Counted from the first letter of the stretch, positions 50,723 to 59,709 are shown. The stretch: DNA of 64,000 bases from Flavobacterium sp. YJ01 (GCF_029320955.1 NZ_CP119757.1:992001-1056000); one strand, 5' to 3'. A program made the numbers and translations. Notes: generated by a model from the letters alone, not told the origin.

Positions 50723-50892
50723 CAAATTTTTATTCCCCATAAGTAAGTTTTGCAATCTAAAACAATTTACTAGCCTCTTCTATTAACTCAAAAAAGCAAT
50801 ATTGAAGGCTTTGTTAATTTTCTTATAATTAAATTCCAAGACTGCGAGATATTTAATCCCGATTTACTACTTTTAGTGCTTTAAATCAGGAT

Positions 50893-51666
50893 ATGAAATA
50901 TTTCGCAGTTTTCTTTTTTACACTATTAGCCAACTTTGGTTTTGCGCAAGATACGCAGCCAACGGTTCCACAAAGAGTTTCAGGTTATATTATTAATGAT
51001 AATAGCAAACAGCCCCTTGCTGGCGTAAACGTCATCAACACTAACAAAGTGCGTGGTGCGAAATCTGATGAAAAAGGATATTTTGAAATTGATGTGCAAG
51101 TTAACGATACGCTTCATTTTTCTATTTTAGGATTTCAATCGCTAAGAATCAGAGTAACAAATGACTGGGTAAAAAACAAAGTAACCAGAATTCAACTTAC
51201 TGAAAAAGCAATTGCGCTAGAAGAAGTTATTATCGCTCCTTTTACGCTAACCGGATATCTTGAAATTGATTCTAAATTAATTCCAACAAAAGAAAACTAT
51301 CGATACAGTATTTCTGGTCTTACACAAGGCTATGAGGCAGGAGAATATGCACCAAATGCATTTGGCAAAGTCCTCGGTTCGATTTTTAATCCCGCCGATA
51401 TGCTCTATAATTTCTTTGGTAAAAATGGCCGAGAGCTCAAGAAACTAAAGGAAATGAAAAAAGACGATACCGTTAGAACGCTTTTAGAATCTAAATATGA
51501 TCGCGAAACTGTTGCTGTATTATTAGGAATTAGCAAAGACGAAATTCCAGAAATTATGCACAGGTGCAACTATTCTGATTCTTTCATTCAAACCGCAAAT
51601 GACTTGCAGATTATGGACGCAATTAGCGCGTGTTATGAACAGTATAAAGTCTTAAAACGAAATTAA
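50893..51666 (+). CDS. Exported carboxypeptidase-regulatory-like (CarboxypepD_reg) domain protein
   Basis: This 257-residue protein has a signal peptide (MKYFAVFFFTLLANFGFAQ). A CarboxypepD-reg-like beta-sandwich follows (about 28-110; SGYIINDNSKQPLAGVNVIN, GAKSDEKGYFEIDVQVNDT, LHFSILGFQSLRI), the domain found at the N-terminus of many SusC-like receptors and surface proteins. The remaining ~145 residues are helical and unassigned (LKKLKEMKKDDTVR, DRETVAVLLGISKDE). It lacks a barrel and a T9SS tail, so it may be periplasmic or membrane-associated. Function unknown. Confidence 0.82.
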   Translation: MKYFAVFFFTLLANFGFAQDTQPTVPQRVSGYIINDNSKQPLAGVNVINTNKVRGAKSDEKGYFEIDVQVNDTLHFSILGFQSLRIRVTNDWVKNKVTRIQLTEKAIALEEVIIAPFTLTGYLEIDSKLIPTKENYRYSISGLTQGYEAGEYAPNAFGKVLGSIFNPADMLYNFFGKNGRELKKLKEMKKDDTVRTLLESKYDRETVAVLLGISKDEIPEIMHRCNYSDSFIQTANDLQIMDAISACYEQYKVLKRN

Positions 51667-51675
51667 AAAAGTAAT

Positions 51676-51802
51676 CAGTGGTCAGTTTTTTAGTGGTCAG
51701 TATATACAAAAAAAGGAGTGATAAAATCACTCCTTTTTTTGTCATTATAAGTCGTCTGCTAGATCACTGAACACTAAAAAACTGAACACTGAACACTGAC
51801 CA
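51676..51802. repeat. Nested intergenic repeat with central terminator
   Basis: The outer words CAGTGGTCAGTTTTTTAGTG and CTGAACACTGACCAC form an inverted pair around the hairpin at 51708-51740. GAACACT recurs several times in a row before 51800. The same sequence family flanks 10707-10836. Confidence 0.7.
51708..51740. terminator. Bidirectional terminator
   Basis: AAAAAAAGGAGTGAT pairs perfectly with ATCACTCCTTTTTTT across AAA. It lies between convergent genes. Confidence 0.9.
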
Positions 51803-53266
51803 CTAACCCTTAACTGGTATATTAGAAAGAATTTCTAAGACAAATTTCCAATATTTCTGAGCCGAAGAAATACTTGCTCTTTCATCTGGAGAGTGTGCTC
51901 CATGAATAGTTGGTCCAAAAGAAATCATGTCCATATCTGGATAATTTGTTCCTAAGATTCCGCACTCTAAACCAGCGTGACAAGCTACAACTTTTGGTTG
52001 TTCTCCATTTTGTTTTTCGTATATTTCTTTTAAAACTTCTAAGATTTCAGAATTTACGTTTGGAGTCCATCCAGGATAAGAACCAGAAAGCTCAACTTCG
52101 CATCCAACCAATTCAAACGCAGAACGTAACGAATTTGCCAAATCAAATTTTGAAGATTCTACAGAAGAACGCGTTAAGCATCCAACCAAAATTTCTCCGT
52201 CTTTTATCACAACACGAGCAATATTATTTGAAGTTTCAACCAAATCAGCCATATCAGCACTCATTTTATAAACTCCATTTTGTGCTGCGTATATTGCCCT
52301 GATAATTCCTTCCTGAACTCCTAAATCCATTACTTTCTCTGGCAAATCACCTTTTACAATTTCAATAGATAAGTTTGGTTCAGTTGTTTTGTATTCTGCT
52401 TTTATGTCTGCAATAATTTCCTGCATATCATAAACGTAAGCTTCATCAAACATTTGAGAAATAATAACTTTAGCAACGCTTTCTCTCGGAATCGCATTTC
52501 TAAGACTTCCTCCATTAATTTCAACAATCTGCAAACCAAAGTTTTCAAATGCATCAAATAACAAACGATTCATAATTTTATTAGCATTTCCTAATCCTTT
52601 ATGAATATCCATTCCTGAATGCCCTCCGTTTAATCCTTTTACGGTAATTGTATAACCAACAGAACCTTCCGGAACTTCTTCTTCATGATATGTTCTTGTT
52701 GCTGTTACATCAATTCCTCCCGCACAACCGATATCAATTTCATCATCTTCTTCTGTATCAAGATTTAACAAAATCTGTCCTTGTAAAATACCACCTTTTA
52801 GATTTAAAGCTCCTGTCATTCCTGTTTCTTCATCAACAGTAAACAAAGCCTCGATTGCAGGATGCGGAATATCTTTGCTTTCTAGAATTGCCATAATAGT
52901 CGCCACTCCTAACCCATTATCAGCTCCAAGCGTTGTGCCACGCGCGCGAACCCAGTCACCGTCAATATACATGTCGATTCCTTGTGTATCAAAATCAAAA
53001 ACTGTATCTGCATTTTTTTGGTGCACCATATCTAAATGTCCTTGCATTACAATTGGCTTACGATTTTCCATTCCTGGAGTCGCCGGTTTTCTAATAATTA
53101 CATTTCTGATTTCATCTTCGAAAGTTTCTAAACCTAAGCTGTTTCCAAAGTTTTTCATAAACTCAATTACACGCTCTTCTTTCTTCGATGGACGAGGAAC
53201 AGCATTTAGATCTGCAAATTTGTTCCAAAGTGCTTTTGGTTCCAGATTTCTTATTTCTTGACTCAT
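51803..53266 (-). CDS. pepD: Aminoacyl-histidine dipeptidase (PepD, M20 family)
   Basis: I use the ATG at 53266 (MSQEIRNLEPKALWNKF), giving 487 residues. The zinc site is clear: His in VMQGHLDMVHQK, bridging Asp in GADNGLGVA, catalytic Glu in VDEETGMTGAL, and a late His in FGPTIHGAHSPDE. PepD cleaves Xaa-His dipeptides such as carnosine. No signal peptide is present, so it is cytosolic. It is complete and monocistronic, with a -7 box TAACTTTG at 53301-53308 on the minus strand. Confidence 0.95.
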   Translation of the reverse strand: MSQEIRNLEPKALWNKFADLNAVPRPSKKEERVIEFMKNFGNSLGLETFEDEIRNVIIRKPATPGMENRKPIVMQGHLDMVHQKNADTVFDFDTQGIDMYIDGDWVRARGTTLGADNGLGVATIMAILESKDIPHPAIEALFTVDEETGMTGALNLKGGILQGQILLNLDTEEDDEIDIGCAGGIDVTATRTYHEEEVPEGSVGYTITVKGLNGGHSGMDIHKGLGNANKIMNRLLFDAFENFGLQIVEINGGSLRNAIPRESVAKVIISQMFDEAYVYDMQEIIADIKAEYKTTEPNLSIEIVKGDLPEKVMDLGVQEGIIRAIYAAQNGVYKMSADMADLVETSNNIARVVIKDGEILVGCLTRSSVESSKFDLANSLRSAFELVGCEVELSGSYPGWTPNVNSEILEVLKEIYEKQNGEQPKVVACHAGLECGILGTNYPDMDMISFGPTIHGAHSPDERASISSAQKYWKFVLEILSNIPVKG

Positions 53267-53300
53267 TATATTTTGTTTGATGTTTAACAATTAAGAGCTT

Positions 53301-53308
53301 CAAAGTTA
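53301..53308 (-). promoter_or_regulatory. -7 box TAACTTTG for pepD
   Basis: Matches TAnnTTTG, 34 bases upstream of the ATG at 53266. A TTTG at 53333-53336 is 24 bases further, wider than usual. Confidence 0.5.
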
Positions 53309-53439
53309 CAAAGTTTAATTGCTTTTTGAATACAAATTATAGGAATTAGCACAAAACATAATGACTAAAAATAAAATATCAATTGATTGTTGTTGTGGCG
53401 TATTGACACTTATTTGGTAATAATAAAAACTGTAAACTT

Positions 53440-53520
53440 CACTGAGGCGTTCCTATCGGAACGTTTGAACTCATTTGAATCGTTTTTTTCTACCAACGAA
53501 ATGTTCCAAGAGGAACATAT
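53440..53520. repeat. Pair of short hairpins in gene-free region before the DUF3810 gene
   Basis: CGTTCC-TATC-GGAACG (53448-53463) and ATGTTCC-AAGA-GGAACAT (53501-53518) are perfect palindromes. The CTACCAACGAAATGTTCC text resembles the CTACAAATATGTAG units at 37235. The rest of 53309-53587 is AT-rich with nothing else seen. Confidence 0.65.
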
Positions 53521-53587
53521 CAATAAATTTTCTAAAAAAACGAACTGAACTTCTTTATAATTATTATTTTTATAAAAAACCAAAACC

Positions 53588-54649
53588 GTGAAATCAAAAT
53601 ATATTCTCCCTATATTTCTTTTAGTTCAGATTATCTTTTTAAGAATCCTTCGATATTTTCCAGATTATGTAGAAGGTTTTTATAGCAATAATATATTTCG
53701 TAGAATTTCTCATTTTTTAAGAATCGGTCTTGGTAAAATTCCTTTTTCGCTTGGCGATTGCATTTACGCTTTTCTTATTTTAGCTATAATTGGATGGTTT
53801 TGGAAAATCCGAAAGACTTGGAGAACAGATTGGAAAGACCACATTTTAACCATATTAAGTAAAATTTCTGTTTTTTACTTTTTCTTTCATCTGCTTTGGG
53901 CTTTCAATTATTATCGTGAACCTCTTTTTGAAAAAATGGAAATAAAAAGAGAATATACCGATGCTGATCTTTTGAATTTTACTCTAAGACTTATTGCAAA
54001 AACTAACGAAGTCCAGTATCAAATTACTAAAAATAAAACTTCAAAAGTTGTCTTTCCTTATTCTCAAAAAGAATCTTTTCAGATGATTTTAAATGGCTAC
54101 GATAATTTAGCGAAAGAACATCCTTATTTCAAATATAAAACGCTAAGTGTTAAAAAATCACTCTTTAGCGTTCCTTTAACCTATATGGGATTTGGCGGTT
54201 ATTTAAATCCTTTTACAAACGAGGCCCAAATTAATGATTTACTGCCAATGTATAATTTCCCGTTAACCACTTCACATGAAATGGCACATCAAATTGGATT
54301 TGCAAGCGAAAATGAATGCAATTTTATTGGTGTTTTAGCTTCCGTTAAAAATGAAAATTTATATTATCAATATTCCGGATATAGTTTTACTCTTCGTTAT
54401 TGTTTGGGAATTTGGCAATATAAGAACGAGAACATTTTTAAGCATTTAAAGAAAAAAGTTAATATTGGAATTTTAAAAAATTACCAGGAAAGCCAAGATT
54501 TTTGGAAAAAATACGACACTTTTATTGACGAAGGTTTTCATTTTCTATGGGATAATTTTTTAAAAACAAACAATCAAAAAGACGGAATGGACAGCTACAG
54601 TAAGTTTATCGATTTGATGATTAATTATTATAAAACGCGTCAATTGTAA
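53588..54649 (+). CDS. DUF3810 family membrane protein with HExxH motif
   Basis: This 353-residue protein uses a GTG start at 53588 (KSKYILPIFLLVQIIFL). It has three N-terminal membrane helices (about 4-20, 50-70, 92-108). A soluble domain follows with the zinc-protease-like HEMAH at 230-234 (SHEMAHQIGFASENECNF) and nearby acidic residues of SENE that could be the third ligand. This is DUF3810, a Bacteroidota-enriched family of unknown function. The motif suggests a membrane-bound metallopeptidase; substrate unknown. Confidence 0.85.
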   Translation: MKSKYILPIFLLVQIIFLRILRYFPDYVEGFYSNNIFRRISHFLRIGLGKIPFSLGDCIYAFLILAIIGWFWKIRKTWRTDWKDHILTILSKISVFYFFFHLLWAFNYYREPLFEKMEIKREYTDADLLNFTLRLIAKTNEVQYQITKNKTSKVVFPYSQKESFQMILNGYDNLAKEHPYFKYKTLSVKKSLFSVPLTYMGFGGYLNPFTNEAQINDLLPMYNFPLTTSHEMAHQIGFASENECNFIGVLASVKNENLYYQYSGYSFTLRYCLGIWQYKNENIFKHLKKKVNIGILKNYQESQDFWKKYDTFIDEGFHFLWDNFLKTNNQKDGMDSYSKFIDLMINYYKTRQL

Positions 54650-54808
54650 AAGTTGCTACGAATTACACTAATTAATACTAATTTTAAAAGTATAAAATGC
54701 TTTTTGCTTTAATATTTAGAAAAGAAATTCGTGAAATTTGTGAAATTCGTGGCAAAAAAAATATAACTCAACTGTAACAAAAATCATTTCACAACTACTA
54801 ATACAAAT

Positions 54809-55303
54809 ATGAGCGAAAATCTAGAACAGTCATTTGTTGCGCAGCTGCAAGCAAATCAGAATATAATCCACAAGATTTGTAGATTATATACTGCTGGCGA
54901 AGATGCTCATAAAGATCTGTTTCAAGAGATTACCATTCAGCTTTGGAAAGCTTATCCAAAATTTAGAGGTGACAGTAAATTTTCGACATGGACTTATCGT
55001 GTTGCATTAAATACTGCAATTACACTATACCGAAAAACCAAAAGAACTATTTCTACCGTAGATTATGAAAATCATCAGCATTTTGTAAAAGATGTTGATT
55101 ATAATTATGAAGAAGAGGAACAAATTAAACTGATGTACAAAGCAGTTTATCAATTGAATGACATCGAAAAAGCATTAGTTTTTATGTATTTAGAAGACAA
55201 AGATTATCAAGAAATAGCTGAAACCTTAGGAATAAGCGAAGTGAATGCGCGCGTGAAAATGAACAGAATTAAGGGGAAACTTAAAAAAATACTAAATCCT
55301 TAA
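54809..55303 (+). CDS. RNA polymerase ECF-type sigma factor
   Basis: This 164-residue protein has region 2 (DLFQEITIQLWKAYPKFRGD, about 37-56, then FSTWTYRVALNTAITLYRKT) and region 4 (YLEDKDYQEIAETLGISEVN, about 129-148, then ARVKMNRIKGKL). It is the first gene of a two-gene operon with a four-helix membrane protein 8 bases downstream, which may act as its anti-sigma or signal partner. It is distinct from the sigma factor at 17645. Confidence 0.93.
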   Translation: MSENLEQSFVAQLQANQNIIHKICRLYTAGEDAHKDLFQEITIQLWKAYPKFRGDSKFSTWTYRVALNTAITLYRKTKRTISTVDYENHQHFVKDVDYNYEEEEQIKLMYKAVYQLNDIEKALVFMYLEDKDYQEIAETLGISEVNARVKMNRIKGKLKKILNP

Positions 55304-55311
55304 AAATTATT

Positions 55312-55944
55312 ATGAAAGAACTGGATTTACTAAAAAAAGACTGGCAAAAGAACACTGCTTCTTTTCAACAAATTTCTGAAACTGAAATCTATAGGATGAT
55401 TCATAAAAAATCATCTTCTATTGTAAAATGGATTTTGATTATCAGTATTTTGGAAATTTCTTTTTGGACTTTTTCGAACATATTCATCAACACGGATGAT
55501 GTATTGCGAAAAATGAATCACCCCGAAATTGTTACTACCCTAGAGTTTTTAACCTATTTTAATTATGTTGTAGTTTTAATTTTTGTGTATATATTCTACA
55601 AAAATTACCGAACAATTTCGACTACAATTGCCACGAAATCACTGATGAGCGCTATTCTAAAAACTCGCAAAACTGTTCAATATTACGTTTGGTATAATCT
55701 AGGAATGATTGTAATAACCTCAATTCTAAGTTTTTTTATTGCATTTGTCTACAACCCAGACATGGAATTTCTGAGAGAAAAACTCGCAGTAAATGGGAGA
55801 GCAATGTTTGTTACAGTCGGAATATTAATTCTGGTGATATTAGGTTTCTTCGGATTATTTTGGTGTTTTTACAGAATTATTTACGGAACACTTTTACGCA
55901 GATTATATGCGAATTATAAGGAGTTGAAGAAGATAGACTTTTAA
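55312..55944 (+). CDS. Membrane protein, possible anti-sigma partner
   Basis: This 210-residue protein has a polar N-terminal segment (about 1-38, beginning MKELDLLKKDWQKNTASFQQ). Four membrane helices follow (about 39-60, 76-96, 120-145, 160-185) with a short basic tail. It lacks a zinc anti-sigma HxxxCxxC motif. The start is 8 bases after the sigma-factor stop, so translation is probably coupled. The N-terminal part, DLLKKDWQKN, is of a type seen in small sigma-linked membrane proteins of Bacteroidota. Role as sigma partner is inferred. Confidence 0.75.
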   Translation: MKELDLLKKDWQKNTASFQQISETEIYRMIHKKSSSIVKWILIISILEISFWTFSNIFINTDDVLRKMNHPEIVTTLEFLTYFNYVVVLIFVYIFYKNYRTISTTIATKSLMSAILKTRKTVQYYVWYNLGMIVITSILSFFIAFVYNPDMEFLREKLAVNGRAMFVTVGILILVILGFFGLFWCFYRIIYGTLLRRLYANYKELKKIDF

Positions 55945-56041
55945 TAAGTTACAAAGGCTCAGAGTAACAAAGGGACAAAGTTTTTAAACTTGAAACCTGA
56001 AACTTGAAACAAAAAAATCTTAAATCAGAAATCTAAAATTT
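55945..56041. repeat. Low-complexity intergenic repeat (ACAAAGGCTCAGAGTAAC, TGAAACTTGAAAC)
   Basis: ACAAAGGCTCAGAGTAACAA and GGGACAAAG recur from 4945-4985. ACTTGAAACCTGAAACTTGA is a tandem-like run. Confidence 0.6.
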
Positions 56042-56851
56042 CTAGTATTCCCACTGTCTCAATCTGTTAAGCTCTTCTTGCGCTTTGATTTCTTCAGCAG
56101 GAATAACTTTTAAGAATGATGGATGTTGTTCGATTGCGTATTCTACTTTTTCTACAATTTCATCAATTGTATCATTTTCATAATCAATTTCTAAAGGTTC
56201 TTTGATAATGAAAGATTGCAGAATTCCTTTTTTCTTCATTCTAAGTCCTTTTTTATCAAAAGAACGGCGGAAACCGTCAATAACAATGGGAATTACGATT
56301 GGTTTATGTTGTTTGATAATATGTGCAGTTCCTTTACGAACTGGCTTGAATGATTTTGTAGTTCCTTGAGGAAAAGTAATTACCCAGCCATCTGCAAGAG
56401 CAATTTTAATATTTTCAGTATCATTTGGATTTATTTCGCGCTTTTCGGTTACATCAACACCTTTTGCACGCCAAGTTCTTTCTACCGTGATTGCACCAAC
56501 GTAAGCTAAAATTCTTGGCAATAAACCAGCTTGCATTGTTTCCTTTGCAGCAACGTAGTATATATTCATCTTTGGTTGCCACAAATAACCAATGTTCTTA
56601 ATAGTATCTTGACGCCCTGATAAACTTGCGTTAAAGACATGAAACATCGCTACAACGTCTGCAAAATAAGTCTGGTGATTTGATATAAATAAGACATTAG
56701 TATCTGGAAGCGTTTTAATAATTTCAGATCCCTCAATCTGTAATTCATTAAAACCTCTATATCTTCTATGCGTCATGGCTCCCAAAATACGGATCAACCA
56801 TTTCTTGATGAATAATATATGCCCAAAAGGATTTCGTTTAAACAATCCCAT
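56042..56851 (-). CDS. Lysophospholipid acyltransferase family protein (divergent motifs)
   Basis: This 269-residue membrane-associated protein resembles 1-acyl-glycerol-3-phosphate acyltransferases. Motif I reads NHQTYFAD, with Asp65 five residues after His59 rather than the usual four. The motif III position reads FPQGTTKS instead of FPEGTRS. KNIGYLWQPKMNIYYVAAKE sits between them, as in related Bacteroidota proteins, and PIVIPIVIDGF follows. It probably acylates a lipid head at the inner membrane, but the altered motifs leave room for another substrate. A TM segment may lie at 10-24. Confidence 0.82.
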   Translation of the reverse strand: MGLFKRNPFGHILFIKKWLIRILGAMTHRRYRGFNELQIEGSEIIKTLPDTNVLFISNHQTYFADVVAMFHVFNASLSGRQDTIKNIGYLWQPKMNIYYVAAKETMQAGLLPRILAYVGAITVERTWRAKGVDVTEKREINPNDTENIKIALADGWVITFPQGTTKSFKPVRKGTAHIIKQHKPIVIPIVIDGFRRSFDKKGLRMKKKGILQSFIIKEPLEIDYENDTIDEIVEKVEYAIEQHPSFLKVIPAEEIKAQEELNRLRQWEY

Positions 56852-56974
56852 AACTAATTTATCTTGTTTTTATGTTAGGTCGCAAACATACAAAAATTAT
56901 TCTATCAGCAACAGTTTATAAAATTTTCTCGCATTAACACCTATTTAAATGAATATCAAATTGTTAAATTAACA

Positions 56975-57628
56975 TTAATCCATCTGATTTTCAAAAGTTG
57001 TTCTTAACACATCTCTCAATTCGCTCAAAATCATGGCTGTTGCTCCCCAAACCACATGATTTTGAATATTAAATGCCGGAACTAAAATATTTGCTCCATA
57101 AGAAGTTGATAATCTGGCTTCGATTATTATTTCATCATTCAAAAAAACCGAAAGAGGCAATTCAATAATTCCTGCAACTTCTCTTATATCTGGATAAAAA
57201 GACAGTTCTTCTTTTGCAATTCCCAAAAAAGGATGCACTAAAAAATTACTCGGCGGAATATACATTGGAGAAAATTTTTTAATAATTTCTATCTTCTCAC
57301 GTTCAATTCCAACTTCTTCATGGGTTTCTCTCAGAGCCGTGTTTTCAAAATTAAAATCGCTTTTCTCAAACTTTCCACCAGGAAATGCAATTTGAGCAGA
57401 GTGAACCCCTTCATATGTGTTTCGAACAATCAAAACCAGATGCGTTTTTTCTTGCTTAGGATAAAACAACATCATTACTCCTGCCATTCTTGCATTTAAT
57501 GCTTCAATATCAAGATTTTTTAATCCCTCAATACGCTCTTTCGGAGCCATTTTTAAATGTGAAGCTATCGCTGGCAATTCAATCGGAATTATATTGGGAA
57601 CATATTTCAAAAAGTCTTGAAAATTCAT
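56975..57628 (-). CDS. NUDIX hydrolase, CoA pyrophosphatase type
   Basis: The start is the ATG at 57628 (MNFQDFLKYV). The 217-residue protein has the CoA-specific box AQIAFPGGK (about 80-88) followed by the Nudix helix TALRETHEEVGIE (about 97-109). Both are typical of NudL-type enzymes that split CoA and acyl-CoA into 4'-phosphopantetheine derivatives and 3',5'-ADP. A TSYGANILVPAF stretch in the C-terminal part is also family-like. It is complete, cytosolic and monocistronic. Confidence 0.9.
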   Translation of the reverse strand: MNFQDFLKYVPNIIPIELPAIASHLKMAPKERIEGLKNLDIEALNARMAGVMMLFYPKQEKTHLVLIVRNTYEGVHSAQIAFPGGKFEKSDFNFENTALRETHEEVGIEREKIEIIKKFSPMYIPPSNFLVHPFLGIAKEELSFYPDIREVAGIIELPLSVFLNDEIIIEARLSTSYGANILVPAFNIQNHVVWGATAMILSELRDVLRTTFENQMD

Positions 57629-57719
57629 AATCAAAGCTTATTTTTGTACTTTCAAATAAAACATAAATATACTCCAGAAAACGCAGTACCGCAAGTTTTC
57701 TAAAATTAAAGCCTAAAAA

Positions 57720-58160
57720 ATGTACAGCAGAGAAGAATCACAAAGAATAAAAAGAGAATTTTGGGTAGCATTTGCCGAAAAATATCCTCGTAAATGGGTA
57801 CTTTATGATACTAAAATAAAAGACTTCTCTTTTAAGTTTTTTGTAGATAATAAAAAAGCGCAGGTTTTAATTGACATTGAACATCGAAGCGACGAGAAAA
57901 GAAATGCTTATTTTGAAAAATTAGAAGCTTTAAAAGGTATTCTTGAAGAAGAATTTATTAAAGATTTAGTTTTTGAAAAAAATTATACTCTTGAAAGCGG
58001 TAAAACAATTAGCAGAATTTGGGTAGAAAAAACCGGCGTTGGTTTCAGCAATAAAAACAACTGGGATGCCATTTTTGATTTCTTCAACGAAAAAATGCAC
58101 GCTCTTGAAATGTTCTATTTAGAATATGATGAGTTTATTAAGGATATTGATTCTTTGTAG
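57720..58160 (+). CDS. DUF4268 domain-containing protein
   Basis: This 146-residue soluble protein begins MYSREESQRIKREFWVAFAE and has KFFVDNKKAQVLIDIEHR, KNYTLESGKTISRIWVEK and FFNEKMHALEMFYLEYDEFI, the pattern of DUF4268. The domain is related to the C-terminal parts of some nuclease-like proteins, but a stand-alone role is unknown. It is divergent from the CoA pyrophosphatase gene and ends at a GC-rich hairpin. Confidence 0.8.
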   Translation: MYSREESQRIKREFWVAFAEKYPRKWVLYDTKIKDFSFKFFVDNKKAQVLIDIEHRSDEKRNAYFEKLEALKGILEEEFIKDLVFEKNYTLESGKTISRIWVEKTGVGFSNKNNWDAIFDFFNEKMHALEMFYLEYDEFIKDIDSL

Positions 58161-58212
58161 CTATTAAGCTGCTAAGTTTTTAAGTTGCTAAGTTTCTTAG
58201 ATTTTATATAGA

Positions 58213-58245
58213 AACCCCGACAGACTTTTTAAATCTGTCGGGGTT
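58213..58245. terminator. GC-rich bidirectional hairpin terminator
   Basis: AACCCCGACAGA (58213-58224) pairs perfectly with TCTGTCGGGGTT (58234-58245). It lies between convergent genes ending at 58160 and 58326. Confidence 0.85.
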
Positions 58246-58325
58246 GTTATTTTTATTGAAGTCTGAAATACTTAATTATCCAAAACCTTTGCAACTTAGA
58301 GTCTCAGCGCCTTAGAACCTCATTT

Positions 58326-58736
58326 TTAAACTGTAATAATATTATAAACAATAATATGATCGTCGTAATTAATGTAAAGCTGTTTTCTAAAATCTTGTTT
58401 TTTGCGCGTTATAATTGATAATTTACATTCTTTTCCATCATTATCTTTACACATAAAAGAATACGTAATATCGGTATCGTTTTCCTCTCTTTCTATATAA
58501 TCTAAAATCTTAAAAAGCTGAATTTCCTGAGAATATACTACAATTCTGTGTTTGTCTGTATCTAAAACCACCGAAAGATTCACCAAATTTAAATTGGACC
58601 ATTCGCCCCATTTTCCTCTTTCATTTTTTTCTAAAACGCTAAATCCCGAAGTTTTAAAATGATAAGACTGGCTTTGAACCTTTTGCAGTCCCAGTGCTAA
58701 AAAAAGTAATAATATATAAGTGCGGATAGAATTCAT
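58326..58736 (-). CDS. Small exported protein, unknown function
   Basis: This 136-residue protein has a signal peptide (MNSIRTYILLLFLALGLQKVQSQ). A small domain follows with GKWGEWSNLNLVNLSVVLDT, a basic RKKQDFRKQLY turn and the ending DDHIIVYNIITV. It contains two cysteines (SFMCKDNDGKECKLS). The pattern suggests a beta-rich periplasmic protein. It is probably the last gene of the mnmA run (20 bases after the FabK-like gene). No family recognised. Confidence 0.65.
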   Translation of the reverse strand: MNSIRTYILLLFLALGLQKVQSQSYHFKTSGFSVLEKNERGKWGEWSNLNLVNLSVVLDTDKHRIVVYSQEIQLFKILDYIEREENDTDITYSFMCKDNDGKECKLSIITRKKQDFRKQLYINYDDHIIVYNIITV

Positions 58737-58756
58737 AAAATATTTCTTGCAGATAA

Positions 58757-59701
58757 TTAAAACTCAAATTTAGTCTTTTCTTTGGATGCGAGTTCAAATT
58801 CGGCAATCATTTGTTGAATAATTTCTTCTACAGGCAAAATATCATGAATCAAACCTGCCACTTGTCCAATTTCTAATTCGCCTTCTTCCAAATCTCCTTC
58901 AAACATTCCTTTTTTAGCTCTGGCACGCCCCAAAAGCTGAATCAATTCTTCTTTAGAAGGACATTTTTGATACAAATCCTGAACATCCTGATAAAATTTA
59001 TTTTTTATCAATCTAACTGGCGCTAATTCTTTCAAAGTCAATTGTGTATCGCCTTCTTTAGTATTAACTATCGTTTCTTTAAAATTATTGTGTGATGAAG
59101 ATTCTACAGATGCTGCAAATCGGCTTCCGACCTGAACGCCATCTGCACCTAAAACCATTGCTGCCAGCATTCCTCTTCCTGTTGCAATTCCTCCTGCCGC
59201 AATTAACGGAATTTGGATTTTTTCTTTCACCATCGGAATCAATGTCAATGTTGTAGTTTCTTCTCGGCCGTTGTGACCGCCTGCTTCAAAACCTTCCGCT
59301 ACGACGGCATCAACACCAGCGTCTTGTGCTTTTAAAGCAAAAACACTGCTGCTTACAACATGGACAACGGTTATTCCTTTTTCTTTTAAAAATGAAGTCC
59401 ACGTTTTAGGATTCCCTGCCGAAGTAAAAACGATTTTTACGCCTTCTTCAACCACAATATTCATGATTTCCTCTATGTTAGGATACAACATCGGAATATT
59501 AACTCCAAATGGTTTATCGGTAGCTTTTTTGCATTTCTGAATATGCTCGCGTAAAACTTCTGGATACATTGAACCTGCACCAATAAGTCCTAAACCTCCC
59601 GCATTACTTACTGCGGAAGCCAATTTATAACCGCTATTCCAAATCATTCCTCCTTGAATAATTGGATATTTTATATTAAAAAGCTTAGTGATTTTATTCA
59701 T
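58757..59701 (-). CDS. FabK-like / nitronate monooxygenase family flavoprotein
   Basis: This 314-residue FMN-binding TIM-barrel enzyme has MNKITKLFNIKYPIIQGGMI at the start, SNAGGLGLIGAGSM, the FVNIP-like FGVNIPML, the FMN-histidine motif AEGFEAGGHNGREETTTLTL, and IAAGGIATGRGMLAAMVLGADG. Family members are enoyl-ACP reductase II (FabK) or nitronate monooxygenases. The HNG motif and length favour FabK-like chemistry, but both labels are used for such Bacteroidota proteins. The start is 8 bases after the subtilase gene end, so it is probably coupled. Confidence 0.88.
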   Translation of the reverse strand: MNKITKLFNIKYPIIQGGMIWNSGYKLASAVSNAGGLGLIGAGSMYPEVLREHIQKCKKATDKPFGVNIPMLYPNIEEIMNIVVEEGVKIVFTSAGNPKTWTSFLKEKGITVVHVVSSSVFALKAQDAGVDAVVAEGFEAGGHNGREETTTLTLIPMVKEKIQIPLIAAGGIATGRGMLAAMVLGADGVQVGSRFAASVESSSHNNFKETIVNTKEGDTQLTLKELAPVRLIKNKFYQDVQDLYQKCPSKEELIQLLGRARAKKGMFEGDLEEGELEIGQVAGLIHDILPVEEIIQQMIAEFELASKEKTKFEF

Positions 59702-59709
59702 TAAAAAAT

